From: Mesostigma viride
Lineage: Eukaryota; Streptophyta; Mesostigmatophyceae; Mesostigmatales; Mesostigmataceae
NCBI GenBank assembly: GCA_009746045.1
Contig: RPFO01000253.1
Coordinates: forward strand, 2,692,975 to 2,745,474
Direction: 5' to 3'
DNA length: 52,500 nt
The first letter of the stretch is position 1, and each line of letters opens with the position of its first letter. Below the pieces are notes generated by a model. The model had not been told where the DNA came from. It saw nothing but the letters and a program-made list of their open reading frames with translations, and searched no databases. Positions 1-10,733 of this stretch are shown one piece after another. The position numbers were made by a program, and so were the translations under genes.

Positions 1-1080
1 TGAGGACCGCCCTCCCAAAGCCTGGGAAGACCGCCCGGGTCGCTGAAGAAACCCCGCGAGGGCGGCGCTGACGTGGTGGGCGGCTCGGACGCGGCGGCGA
101 CGGGCGCGGCCGCTGGGACGGGGACTCGCGCCGAGGCGCAGGTACGTCAGTAGCAGGCGCAGAGGTAGCCGAAGGCGTAGGAGCCGCAGCAACAGAGGGA
201 ACCGCAGCCGCCGAGGGCTCGCGCGGCACAGACGGACCCGTAGACGTCGAGGCGACCGAAGGGGAAGGGGGCACAGCTGCGCAGACACCCCACCTGGCGT
301 GGCTGGAGCGTGCGCCTGGGCCGCCATGAAGGCCCCGAAGGCCGCCGTCAGGGACTGGATCTGCGCCTGCATCGCAGAAACTGTCGCCGAAAGAGGATCA
401 GGCTCACGACCAGAGCCCAAAGGGGTAGGCTCCACCGATGCGCAGGACCGACCTCGGTGAAGACGGGACAGGGGAAGGCGCCGACACTGAAGAGGAGGAC
501 GCCGCAGGGGAGGCCGAATACTCAGGAGTACTGTGCCTCTGGCGCGTCCGTAGGAGTAGGGTCGCCCAATCCTACGCCCGCTGTCTGGTCTGCTATCTCC
601 ATGAACTCTACTGCCCGTAGAAGGTCGCAGGGGTTCTCATCTATTCCGCATCACCCTCGGCCGGAAGCCAGGGGAACACATCCCGTAGGCAGGAGCGGCC
701 CACAGGGGTAGAAAGGTAGGAAAACACCCGGGGCACTGGAGAACCGCAGCTATCTGTCCCAAGGCTGGACAGCGGAGCCACATCTAACAAACAGTGCCCG
801 GCATCGTCGAACCCGTGCAAAACAAGCTGGTGCGGTTCAGCAGGGGAGGGCCGTACCACGTGACCGAAGAGAGCAGCCCTGACTAAACCGCATGTGGGCC
901 TGGAGGGCCGGCTGCACGATGCCACCCGGAAACTGGACCGTGACACCCAGCGGCCCGGAAGGGCCTCGAAGTACAGCTCAGGGTCCGGTAGGGGAGGGAG
1001 GGGCTCTCAGCCGGAGGGGTAGGCTCTGACATGACGGCTGCGGAGGGGAGGGGACAACCAACCACCCGTCGACAGCAGAC
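1..1080 (-). other. Degenerate gag-like or low-complexity coding remnant
   Basis: No intact gene is visible. On the minus strand a reading frame at about 265-440 gives a Pro/Ser-rich stretch followed by a short amphipathic helix (SATVSAMQAQIQSLTAAF), which resembles the N-terminal part of Ty3/gypsy gag proteins. Neighbouring frames around 540-950 look coding in composition but are broken by stops and frame changes. The stretch lies just downstream of the gypsy pol on the same strand, where a 3' LTR would be expected. I could not find an LTR pair with 7548-8621, so it may belong to a second, nested element. Confidence 0.3.
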
Positions 1081-1105
1081 ATAACATAAGAGAGGAGAAG
1101 GTCAA

Positions 1106-2332
1106 CTAGAGCTTGTGCAGGGTTTTATACTCCTGCAGCAGGCGACTACACCCATCTAGCTCACTCTCCGTATACCACACTTTATCTACCTCACTACGAG
1201 CATACATCCACTTTACTTTATATTGACGCTGAGTACCGCGGCCCTTTTTGATATCTCTATGGGCCACGATACTCTCTACTTCGTCTTCTACTTCCCCAGT
1301 GTCGGGGTTATGCTCTAAAGGGGCAGGCGCTAGCTCTCTACCAGCGAACGTACTAGGGTGGTACAGTTTCAGCTGGCTTCTATGGAAGGTGTTTGAATGT
1401 GTCTGCCAAGAGGTAGGGATATCGACTTTATATAAGAAATTTCCTACTCTAGACAACACACGGAAGGGTCCTAAGAAGGCGGGCCTAAGTTTGACCTTAA
1501 GTTCTGCTTCAAACTTATGAGCAAAACGGCCAACACGGGGGCCTTCTACTAATACTAGATCTCCTATCTCTATCTCAGGTGCTCTTCTATCTAAGGAGGC
1601 ACGCAACCTAGCAAGGTACTTAGACTGAGCTTTTTGGTACCCTGAGATCGCGTGGTCATGAGCAGTTTTCATTCTATCTAGTAAGGACTGTACACCTTCT
1701 ACAGTATCTCGGGACACATCATCCTTGTCCCGTAGAGGACTAGCTAAGAGAGAGGTAGGGGTAAGAGGCTGTCTACCAGTATCTAGGAAGAAGGGCGTAT
1801 ATCCATGCGCAGCCTGGGGCAATTGTTGAGGGAGAACTCTACCAAACATAAATAATCCTCCCAATCACTTCCCGAGCCATTAACATAGTGCCTAAGCGCT
1901 TCTTCCACTACCCTATTAAGACGCTCTACTAAATGAGAGGAGGAGGAGTGGTAGGCAGTACCGTAGGTAACCTTGGTACCGATGGCAGCGAAAAACTGCT
2001 GCCAAAAATCTGAGGTAAATAACTTATCCTTATCACTAATAAACTGCCTACTCAAACCATGATATCTGTATACATTATTGAGGTATAGGCGTGCGCAATC
2101 ACGTGCGGTGAGTTCTAAAGGACACGGCACGAGATGGCACATACGAGTAAAACGATCTATGAACACAAGGATCTGGGCATTGCCCTATCATTCTTTCTAA
2201 AAGGTCCTACAAAATCCATCATGATAGAATCCCACGGCATGATGGGGTCAGGCAAGGTCCTAGGTTCTGCTATCTGTCCTACGTTATTGGGTTTCATCTC
2301 CTGGCAAGATTGACAAGTTCTAACATACTCAT
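1106..2332 (-). pseudogene. Integrase core, C-terminal domain and chromodomain (gypsy pol 3' part)
   Basis: Integrase inserts the reverse-transcribed DNA into the host genome. Reading down the minus strand, a CC pair (TCQSCQEMK) completes an HHCC zinc domain begun in the preceding frame. The DDE core follows: MMDFVGPF (first Asp), FISDKDKLFTSDFW (second Asp) and HLVERLNRVVEE (Glu). The last 252-codon frame (1864-1106) has a basic C-terminal integrase domain and ends with a chromodomain (VESIVAHRDIKKG, YKVKWMY, WYTESEL). Chromodomains of this class steer integration to modified chromatin. At least two frame changes break the polyprotein, so it cannot be expressed as it stands unless they are sequence errors. 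Confidence 0.8.
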
Positions 2333-3292
2333 CTACATCCTTAAAAGGGAAGGCCAGTAATAAGAGCGGGCTACTAGGTCCCGTACCCGTTTACCACCCT
2401 GATGAGCAGCTAAGTCATGCAACTCAAAGAGCAAGGAGGAGCGACAGATAGGAGGGACATACAGGCGCCATTGAGGGGGAGAATCTGCTATCTGCACATA
2501 TAAAAACCCACCTACAAATTTACAAGGGTGCTTGCCTAATTGTTGGGGATGTGCAGCAATGGCAGCTAATGCTTCCGGCTCAGTGGCCGTAAATCTACTA
2601 ATAAGGCGTTCAAGATCAGAGGTAGGCATCGCTACAGAGGTATCCAGAACAGGTTTAAAGAGATCTCCTACCGCCTTGCCAAAGAGAAGGGGAGGTCCTA
2701 GAGGGACTATGTTTTCATAAGACTTTCCTGACCTAGTCGCTATATGGCTAAGCGGTATAGAAATTTTATTTTTCCCCTCCCCCCCCACCGAGGCCACGGG
2801 AAGGGCCTCACACGGGAGAGAGAGTCCTACGTGAGAAAGGAGATCAGGCATGCGAACAGCTGTATGAAAGAGGTAGGCATAGGATTCATCATCAGGTAGT
2901 TCACCATAAGGGGTTACACCCATAGTAGTAGGAACTAGAGTAGTATTGAGAACATCAAGGTCCTCGAAAAAGGAGTAATCTGCACGACGAGAGAGTGCAT
3001 CTGGTACTATGTTATCTACACCCTTAACATACTGAAGTTTAAAAGGGGAAAACTGTGCTAAAAATTCCATCCAGCGCGCTTGCCGAGGGGTAAGGTTGGG
3101 TTGGGAGAGAAGATGGGTAAGGGGACGGTGATCCGTTTGGATAACTAATCTATAAGGATCTAGCTCACAGGGTTCATTCAGGCAGACATCAAATTGAGCA
3201 CCTTTAAGAAAGTGCTGCCACGCGTGGCAACAATACACCACCGCTAAGAGTTCCTGCTGGTGTACGGGATAGTTACGCTCCGCAGGGAGCAT
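2333..3292 (-). pseudogene. RNase H and integrase zinc-binding N-terminus (gypsy pol middle)
   Basis: A 319-codon minus-strand frame. Its first third matches the second half of a Ty3-type RNase H (PVHQQELLAVVYCCHAWQHF, VIQTDHRPLTHLL, FKLQYVKGVDNIVPDALSRR), the domain that removes RNA from the RNA:DNA hybrid. A spacer of about 130 residues follows. The end (ELHDLAAHQGGKRVRDLV, SYYWPSLL) is the His-His part of the integrase HHCC zinc finger; its Cys pair continues in another frame just below 2333. The frame overlaps the RT-connection frame by about 50 bases, marking another frame change. Confidence 0.8.
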
Positions 3293-4499
3293 TGTCCTAG
3301 AGATATACTCAATTGGCTGTAAGCCCTGACCCTGATCCTGGAGAAGGACGCCCCTATAGCTACCTTACTAGCATCTGTAGCTACAACAAAGGGTTTAGTA
3401 GTATCCGGTAGGATGAGTACAGGAGGGGAAAGGAGTAGGGATTTTAGACACTGAAAAGCCGACTGACATTCACTACTCCAAACAAAGGGGATATCCTTCT
3501 TTAATAAATGATTAATAGGGGCTGCTATAGTTGCGAAACGCGGGATAAAACGCCTATAGTAAGAAGCAATTCCTAGAAAACTACGTACACCTTTAACGTC
3601 GGTAGGGTAGGCCATTCCTGAATTGACTTAGTTTTATCCGGGTCGGTAGCGACCCCGGCATCTGACAGAACGTGCCCTAAAAATGGGACACTCCTACCCG
3701 AACGAACTTTAGCACGGCGCGCCCACAAAGAATTTTCAGCCATTATTTCTAATACTTTCTTTAAATCACGTAGGTGCGTTTCAAAATCAGGAGAGTAAAT
3801 AAGAATATCATCTAAGTAAGCTTGAGCACAAGAACGGTCATGCTCAGATAAAGAAACAGAGGAGAAGGAAGGATCCTTTAAATCAGAGGACACCTGAGGA
3901 AGGTGAGAATTTCCCATAACAGGTCTAAGCACTTCATTCATTAACATTTGAAAAGAGGCAGGCGAGTTACAGAGTCCCATAGCCGCTACTCTAAACTGGT
4001 AATGACCAAAAGGGGTAGCAAAGGCGGTTTTATGGCAATCCTCAGGAGCTATCCGCAACTGCCAAAAACCATCCGCACAATCCAGTACTGTGAAACAAGT
4101 GGAACCTTTAACCTTATTAAATATATCATCAATACGAGGTAGAGGGTATTTAGACTTCACAGTAATATCATTCAACTTCCTATAATCAGTAACTAGGCGA
4201 AACTTGCCATTTGGCTTAGGAACTAACAGGACACCAGCTGAGTAGGGAGTTACTAGGCTCTATCAATCCTGCTTCTAATAGTGACACTAAAATCTGTTTT
4301 AGTTCCTTTAATCGGTAGGGCCCATTCTATACATCGGAGAGTGCGTAGGAACTGCACCGTCCTTGATAACTACACGGTGTAAAACAGAACGAGGAGGAGG
4401 ATAAGAAGGAGTCTTTTCTTCAAAAACTTTTGAGGAATCTATCACAGCCATGTATCTTACTATTTCATTTTCAGTAAATCCCACTCCTATTGTATCCAC
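3244..4499 (-). pseudogene. Ty3/gypsy reverse transcriptase and connection
   Basis: Reverse transcriptase copies the element RNA into DNA. The frame just above 4175 reads SAGVLLVPKPNGKFRLVTDY, the RT fingers. It continues as PLPRIDDIF and motif A FTVLDCADGFWQL (catalytic Asp; the usual sequence is LDLKSGYHQI-like). Next are motif B-region GLCNSPASFQMLMNEV and motif C QAYLDDILIYS (YLDD). The connection (VRSFLGIASYYRRFIPRFAT) and the start of RNase H (PFVVATDASKVAIGA) lie in a second frame, 3615-3244. An acidic linker sits at 4499-4308. The catalytic aspartates are all present; decay is by frameshift only. Confidence 0.85.
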
Positions 4500-5052
4500 T
4501 GTGTTTATCTATATCCACACTATTATTAGTGATAGGTATCTCCTGTACTTCTAACTGAAGGAACATACATAATAAATATCCATATTCCTTTAATTCAGAA
4601 CGCAACTCATCATTGGACATTAATACTTCAGGTATAGGTCTTACAGGAGGATCAACAGGTGTAGGAGGAGTAATATCTACCAAGGATAAATTTTCCAATC
4701 TATAATGACGTTCCGGTACCCAGTAAGAGCTATCTGGAAACCAAATGACCATGGTATCATAATTAATAGTAATCTTATTATCCTGGTGCCAATCTAATCC
4801 TAGTAATACATCAGCGGTAGTGATAGGGCCTATAGTGGCCGTCAGGTTGACAGTACGTCCTTGTATGACCAGGGGAAGGGACACCGTACCCGGGGAATGA
4901 CTGGTGCGACCATCAGCATAATGAACAGTGACAGGTTTGGTGTGAGGGGTAGGGACTAGTCCTAAACGCCTAACTAGGGCCTCGCTCACAAAGGAGCTAG
5001 CCGCACCGCTATCTACCAACACAGAGACATTCAAGAGTTCATCAGCATGCAA
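4471..5052 (-). pseudogene. Retropepsin-like aspartic protease (gypsy)
   Basis: A 193-codon minus-strand frame with the single-subunit retropepsin signature VLVDSGAASSFVS (catalytic Asp-Ser-Gly) near its N-terminus and the second conserved block ADVLLGLDWHQ. This protease cleaves the gag-pol polyprotein during particle maturation. It lies between the gag CCHC knuckle and the RT, as expected. The apparent first codon is not ATG, so it is an internal part of a polyprotein whose joins on both sides are out of frame. Confidence 0.8.
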
Positions 5053-5489
5053 GAAGGGTCTACAACAGTATGGGGAACGGTTAAACCACCATTCAAGAAC
5101 ATAAGAGGACGCACACGTAGTGGTAGGGAAGATTCAGCTCCTACAGAGGTTATAAAAACAGGCAGGCAAAAATTTTTATCTGGGGTACTATCTAAGGACC
5201 TGTCCAGGTTACCCCCGGCTGACAGGCCTACTGTTCCCCCTCCCCCCCAAATCCATAGGAACTAACCCCGAAGAAGACCCTGGCGAAAAAGCCACTGCTG
5301 GAGGGTCACGAGGGAGCGAAGAGGGTGCGGGAGCCTGATTATCATAGGGGAACCCTGGGGGTCCTGTCTGCACAGCATTCAGCCTACTAGGGGTAGCTGA
5401 GGGAATGCGTCCTGAAGTGGGACGAATAGGAGCACGCTGAGGGGTACGAGGAGGGCGAGCGTCGGGATGAGGGGGAGCACCCGAAAGGA

Positions 5490-6186
5490 ACTTGGGGCAC
5501 TCACGTTTAAGATGACCTACTTCCTTACAATGATAGCATGTGATATGAGAGACATCAAGAGCTGAAAGATCAGCAACGCAGATATCTAATTCTTCTACAT
5601 AGGAGTTCTCCTCCTCAGGGGTAAGGATAATATTATTAATACGGGAACGGGTAGGAGAGAAGGAGTGGTGAAGAAATCTGCTACTCGCAAGAGATGCTGG
5701 CGCACATGCTTGAGGGGCAGATCAGTAAAACGGTAGGCAGAGAACTGGCGCTTGACTTCACGTAATAAGGGTCTACTGAGGCCTTGGAGGAAGCGAGCAC
5801 GTACTTCTGCACCCGACAAATCCCTAATTCGTACCATCTGAGCATCAAACTCTTTCATATACTCCTTAAATGATTTAGTACCCTGCTGCAAGGTACCAAA
5901 GGCTAATCTATCCTGCCAATCTGAATCAGGAGGGACTAAATGGTTCTCTAAACGCTTAAACAATTCTGCTACAGAGTTAGGGTAGGCATGAGAGGCCAAA
6001 GACTCACACTGAATGAGGTTAGCAAGCTCAGGAGTAATGCAGGTTGTAAGATAGTGAGGAACTAATACAGCATCAGAGAGACGCCATCTATTATGATTCT
6101 GCCACGACTCTGTGTTCTGGGTAAGCAACATAATAAAGGTGAAAAACTGTTGAGGGGTAGACTTGACATCCAGCTTGGGAAGGTTA
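5490..6186 (-). pseudogene. gag: capsid domain and CCHC zinc knuckle
   Basis: The capsid-like part (6186 to about 5600) contains PQQFFTFIMLLTQNTESW, FGTLQQGTKSFKEYMKEF and VRARFLQGLSRPLLREV, which match the retrotransposon gag fold that builds the particle. In another frame at about 5543-5493 the sequence reads CYHCKEVGHLKRECPKF, a perfect C-x2-C-x4-H-x4-C knuckle for RNA binding. The two parts are separated by a frame change near 5650. A Pro-rich tail leads into the protease. Confidence 0.8.
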
Positions 6187-6409
6187 GCAAAGAGGGGAAG
6201 AGCAGGGGCTTAGGGGGATTAGAAGAGTCAGTTTTTCCCATAGGGCCACTATCTTCCACTGCTACATAAGCGGGATAGAAGGAAGGAAGAGGAAAGTCTT
6301 GGGTAGGGGTCTAGAAGGGGCCACCGTTTCAGGCTGGTGCCCATAGGAGAAGGGACAGTATATTGCTCACGAAGAGAGGAGTAGGCAAAATGATCATAAT
6401 TTCTGTCAT

Positions 6410-6883
6410 CTAGGGCATGGTGCTGAAATCACTATTAACTTCTAAATCAGCCACACGGGTAGGGACCTGGGCAGCCTCATAGGCCGTATCAGGGTAAGAC
6501 CAGGAAGCAGGTGGGTAAAAGGGAACTGCACTAGGGCGCCCAGAAGGGCCGACAGGGGCAGAGGTACGACCCGTGTTAAAAGCAGGCATGGAAGGCACAG
6601 GGTGGGAAGGAGGCCTAGAAACATTGTTAGTTAGTGAGGACCTGCTGGGGGGTTGAGCCAAGGTTGCAGGAGGGGCAGGGGCCTGGTTCAAGGTAAGGGA
6701 AGGGTCATCACTAAATCTGACTTGCATACGTTGTTCATAGGTAGGAGGGGTAAGTGAGGGACGGCGGCGACCACCAGTACTGACAGGAGAAGGAGGTGAG
6801 GTACGAAGATTACCTTGAGGAGTGAGATGGTGCACCGTTTCAAGTGAGTCCCGTCGGTTACCACGAGTGTTGTTATGGTTGTT

Positions 6884-6966
<83 letters not shown>

Positions 6967-7018
6967 TAGTAGGAGTGTTGGTAGGTATAGGCGACATATT
7001 ACCACCCACTGGATCCAT
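6410..7018 (-). CDS. Upstream gypsy ORF with poly-asparagine run (gag N-terminal part)
   Basis: A 202-codon minus-strand ORF starting at a true ATG (7018-7016). Residues about 19-45 are an almost uninterrupted run of asparagines, encoded by the ATT/AAT microsatellite at 6886-6964. The rest is Pro/Ser/Arg-rich and low complexity, with no recognised fold. Its position between the hybrid-binding-like ORF and the capsid suggests it is the disordered N-terminal part of gag, cut off from the capsid by a stop or frameshift near 6410. I would not assign a function beyond that. Confidence 0.5.
6886..6964. repeat. (TAT/ATT)n trinucleotide microsatellite
   Basis: About 26 tandem copies of a three-base unit without visible interruption. 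It is in frame on the minus strand as AAT codons, so length changes alter only the number of asparagines in the upstream gypsy ORF. Confidence 0.95.
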
Positions 7019-7142
7019 TTTTAATTAAGTAAATGATTAGGAATCTAACTGAAAGCAACAAGGATAAAGGACAAGGCCTAATTTAAGGCAAGGAAAGAAA
7101 AGAAAAAGCTTTTAATGTCCTAAAAGAAGGAAACAATTTAAA

Positions 7143-7547
7143 TCAATCCTTTTTAGCAACAGTAATGGATAGGGAACCGAACTCTAAGGTGAGAGGCGTA
7201 TCTAAGCTAGATGAGGATGCAGCCCGTTTAGGGGGAGACGAAGGAGGAGATGGAGGTGGTGTAACAAAAACAAGACTATCTACTGCAGGACGAGCATGAG
7301 GAGAAGGACGAGAATGGAGACCCAAATCTGATTCACTATGATTTAAGAGGTAGGTCTGAGCTTCTTCAAAGGACATAAACTTCTTATATTTGGAGACATT
7401 ATAAGCACGCGACTGAACGAACTTCCTAGCATCGGCCCACGATAAGAAAATAGATGCCCATTGAGGGGTAATAACAACGTAATATTTCGCTAAACTATTA
7501 TTACTAGTCGAATGAGAAGGAGCAGGAAAAGGACGTCGCTGGCTCAT
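7143..7547 (-). CDS. Small gypsy-associated ORF with RNase H1 N-terminal / caulimovirus-VI-like domain
   Basis: A 134-codon ORF starting at ATG 7547-7545. Residues about 21-68 read KYYVVITPQWASIFLSW, then ARKFVQSRAYNVSKYKKF and SFEEAQTYL. This follows the pattern of the RNase H1 N-terminal hybrid-binding domain (tyrosine-rich start, 'Ix.SW', 'KxF.s.eeA..yl'), also found in caulimovirus protein VI. In RNase H1 the fold binds RNA:DNA hybrids. The remainder is Ser/Pro-rich. It is the first ORF of the element, 125 bases upstream of the poly-Asn ORF, and looks intact. Role in the element is inferred: hybrid or RNA binding during reverse transcription or translation. The match is by pattern only. 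Confidence 0.6.
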   Translation of the reverse strand: MSQRRPFPAPSHSTSNNSLAKYYVVITPQWASIFLSWADARKFVQSRAYNVSKYKKFMSFEEAQTYLLNHSESDLGLHSRPSPHARPAVDSLVFVTPPPSPPSSPPKRAASSSSLDTPLTLEFGSLSITVAKKD

Positions 7548-8621
7548 GTTAACGCACCTGGTAGGTCTTGAGTAGTCAAATAAGGAGAACGAGGAGAAGG
7601 CGACTTATCTCGGGTGTCTGAAACCGAACCAGATTGACGACGCACGCAGGGACGAGGTTTCCAGCGCCAGGTGGTCGTAAGTATCCGGTTTCAAGAATTC
7701 TGCGTCTGGCGATGGGTCGTCTAAATACAACGCAGGCAAGAGTGCAGAAAAAGTGTAATCTACGAGACGCTAGTCGTCTCTCTAACGTAGAACCAAAACC
7801 ATCACCTATCTACGACAGTAGGCCACATGTCTCAGGAAAACAAAACGAGGAAAAGGAGCTATCTATAAAAGGATTTTCCGCTTCGAGCAGGTCTATCTTC
7901 TAGGCAGGGCGTGTCCCGAATCGGGCAGCACTACCCCCCCAGCTTGCAGGCGACCCGCCCATTACCTGTCAAGTAGGTGTCGTCTTCATTTTCCCGGACG
8001 CGGAAGGGTTGATTCAATGACGTATGTTGCAGGGGATCGTCGTCTGGCTCTCTACCTAAAATTCCTCCGAGTCCATTGTTACGCCTCGGGTATCTATACC
8101 GCTACCTCTACCTCTACCTGGCCGGATACTACCTAAACTAGTCAAGCCGCCTCTAGTTAAACCCCTAGCGAAAGACGAACGAGACGATCCAGATCTCAGT
8201 GCATTAACGTAAGTATTACTATAATACGCCATAAGCCATTTACACAACCCGTTTACTCCAGGAATAGAGGAAGGAAACACAACTACACTGCCATGACCCA
8301 AGCCTATATGTGTTAATTCATTTAACACACGCCGAGTGCACACACGAGGGGTAGAACGTGCATAAATGGTCACCAACGGTCCAACACACTCGGGCCGACC
8401 TGGCCCTCGCCTACAGATGCACGCTGGTCCACTACATTCTACCAAAGGATCAGGACCACTAATAAAGTACGCGGCGCGGCGCCCAAAGGCACCCAATGTA
8501 CCACAGTACTGTTACGAGGACAATAGTGTCCCGGTAGGAACTACACGTAAACCTAGGGACAACCGAGGCAAAAGACCTAATTTACGTCCGTAACTACAAC
8601 GAATTGTTACGCGACGTAACA
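7548..8621 (-). other. Presumed 5' LTR/leader region of the gypsy element
   Basis: No gene is supported. A 146-codon minus-strand frame (8496-8056) starts at a non-ATG codon and has no recognisable domain. The far right edge reads TGTTACGTCGCGTAACA on the minus strand, a palindromic TG...CA-type end that could be the LTR start, next to the abrupt switch into LINE sequence at 8622. I could not find the matching 3' LTR in 1-1105, so the LTR assignment is a guess from position. Confidence 0.35.
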
Positions 8622-10004
8622 GTACCCAGCCCTGACGGAACCCCTGGCCGACCCCAACGAGCTCCCGCCGTTCACCGAGCTCGAGCTGAGCACCGCCGCC
8701 AAGCAACTCCGCTTCTATGCCGCCGTTGGACCTGACCAGCTCCCAGCCCCGGTGATTAAGCTGACGGCGCTCACGGGGTTCCTGCTTTACGTCTGCAACC
8801 GGATCCTGCTTGCCGACGCGCCGCCGATTCCTGAGTGGCAGCACAGCTACCGTATTATGCTGTACAAAAACAAAGGTTCCCCTGACGACCCCGCCAACTA
8901 CAGAGGAGTGTGCATCCAGAGCGCCGCACTTAAGTTGTTCATGCGCATGATCCTCAACCGCCTTCGTTCTGCTCTCGACTGTCACCTTGGGGAAAGTCAA
9001 ATGGGCTTCCGTCCTGGGCGCAACACCGTCATGGCCATCTTCGTCGCGCGTCGCCTCTTCGAGGAAATCGCTCTCCTGCAACCTGGTGAGTTTCCCGCAA
9101 TCTTGATCTTCGTCGACTTCATCAAGGCTTTTGATTCTGTCCTCTGGGACGCTCTATGGGCTGTACTTGCTCGCGCTCGCGTCCCCACTCCCCTGACTAC
9201 CGTCATCCGCAAGCTGTATGAGGGGTCGACCACTTCGGTGCGCACTCAACACGGCATTACCCCACCATGCCCACTGCAGACCGGCGTCTGGCAGGGTTGC
9301 GTCCTGTCGCCGTACCTGTTTATTATTGTAGTGGATTATGTTATGCGCCAGGCACGTGCTCGCTTTGCTAGCATTGCAGGCCGTGCCCCTGGCCTAGCGA
9401 TCACGAACGAGCTTGGGGAAGGGGGGCCGACTAACAAGCAGAATTTACTAGCTGACCTCATTTATGCCGACGACATCACGCTCATCGAGAAGCCGGAGTC
9501 TGCCCAACTTTGGCTGGACTGCCTGGCGCTCGAGGCTCGGGCGGTTGGTCTAGAAATCAGCCCCAAAACGGAGGCCCTGGCCCTCGGCATGGCAGGGCCC
9601 CCACCCACACTCCGCCTCTTAGACGATGCGGAGGTCAACTACCCTCCTTCAGGCCGCTTCAAGCTGCTCGGCAGTTGGCTTCCCGACTGCGAGGACGACA
9701 TGACGACACGGATTGGCATGGCGTGGGCGCACCTCCATGACCACCGCCGCTGGTGGAGCAACCCCGCCCTACCCCGGATCGTCAAGCGTGACCTCTTCAA
9801 GGTCGTCATTCTGACGATCCTGACCTACGGCGCCGAGACGTGGGCACTGACGCAGGAGCTGGAGCAACGACTCGACGGCGCCGTCACCAAGATGCTGCGC
9901 CAGGCCCTTAACATCCCCTTTGGTTTGCACATTAGTAATGAGGATTTGTACGCTGATTTGCCCTATGTTTCCCACATTATTAGGCACAGGCGCCTGGGCC
10001 TAGC
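8622..10004 (+). pseudogene. LINE family A, 5'-truncated pol: reverse transcriptase
   Basis: An open plus-strand frame from about 8623 to the insertion point at 10004. It encodes the RT of an APE-type LINE: ELELSTAAKQLRFYAAVGPD (linker), YRIMLYKNKGSPDDPANYRG (RT 0-1), FPAILIFVDFIKAFDSVLW (motif A, catalytic Asp), GVWQGCVLSPYLF (motif B) and LIYADDITLI (motif C YADD). The C-terminal block TYGAETWALT and DGAVTKMLRQALNI follows. The upstream endonuclease is missing (5' truncation). Coding is broken at ARG-LGLA by the copia insertion at 10005; the next LINE codons resume at 13276 and then 23729. All RT motifs are intact. Confidence 0.85.
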
Positions 10005-10699
10005 TGTTTTCTTTTATGATCCCTCCTTGCAGATCACAGGTCAAGATCAAGGCTGAGGAAGTGAGAGACTGAGAGACAAAATGTTCACGCAGAAAATTGG
10101 CAGCTTGAGATGCCCTTGCTGCCTTTGTTCATTTCATTATATAGGCAATTAGGTGGCAAAGGTAGAACTGCCACATGTCAAGCAAGGGTTGCAACACTTC
10201 TAGATTCCTAGAATATTTGTTGTGTGATTGCCAGATGGCATTTGCTGAAATACAACATAAGGAATGATTGCCATCTGTCAACATGCAAATAACCATAATA
10301 TGGAACTGCCATCTGTCAATAAACTAAGCAATGTGCTCTAGGCATTCGCCACATGTCCATGGAATAAAGTATCTAGAATCCTTGTCAGGAATCAAGAAAC
10401 ACTGACGTAAGATCTGACACAACAGTAGTCACTGTACCATGAATCTACCTCATGAACTAGCAACATGTTCAGGCCAGTTGGCATGCCAGTTGTCAGCACA
10501 ATTGTCACGTGATATGCTGACACACTAGTCTACTTGGCAAGACCATAGTGCATATAACTTTGGAAGGCCGTATCTCAGCCATTCGTAGTCCAAATCGAGT
10601 AGGAAAAAGTGCTACAAGTCCAGCTATTAAATCTCTATCAAGCTGACTATATACAAGCACAATGTGGGCAGGGCAGGTGGATACAATAATATCCAGACA
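10005..10699 (-). repeat. copia 3' LTR
   Basis: On the minus strand it begins TGTCTGGATATTATTG and ends in AAAAGAAAACA, so it has TG...CA termini. It preserves the empty site (GCCTT at 10121-10125) of the MITE found in the partner LTR. Confidence 0.92.
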
Positions 10700-10733
10700 C
10701 CCCCCTTAGTCCAATGACGTGCCCACTAGCAGC

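Larger units (their letters stand above)
1106..8621 (-). mobile_element. Decayed Ty3/gypsy chromovirus (minus strand)
   Basis: Read on the minus strand the order is extra ORF (7547-7143), poly-Asn gag N-terminus (7018-6410), gag capsid and CCHC knuckle (about 6186-5490), aspartic protease (5052-4471), RT, RNase H, integrase and C-terminal chromodomain (ending 1106). Protease-RT-RNase H-integrase is the Ty3/gypsy order, and the terminal chromodomain places it among chromoviruses. Consecutive domains lie in different frames, so the copy is not intact. The right border is set at 8621, where the sequence changes abruptly into a plus-strand LINE frame. No LTR pair or primer-binding site was recognised by eye. 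Confidence 0.85.

Noticed and set aside
1-1105. 3' LTR of the gypsy element
   Set aside because: No segment shared with 7548-8621 was found by eye, so I did not call an LTR.
6822-7028. Plus-strand ORF rich in leucine that looks like a membrane segment
   Set aside because: It is the reverse reading of the ATT/AAT microsatellite; the minus-strand gag-like ORF explains it.
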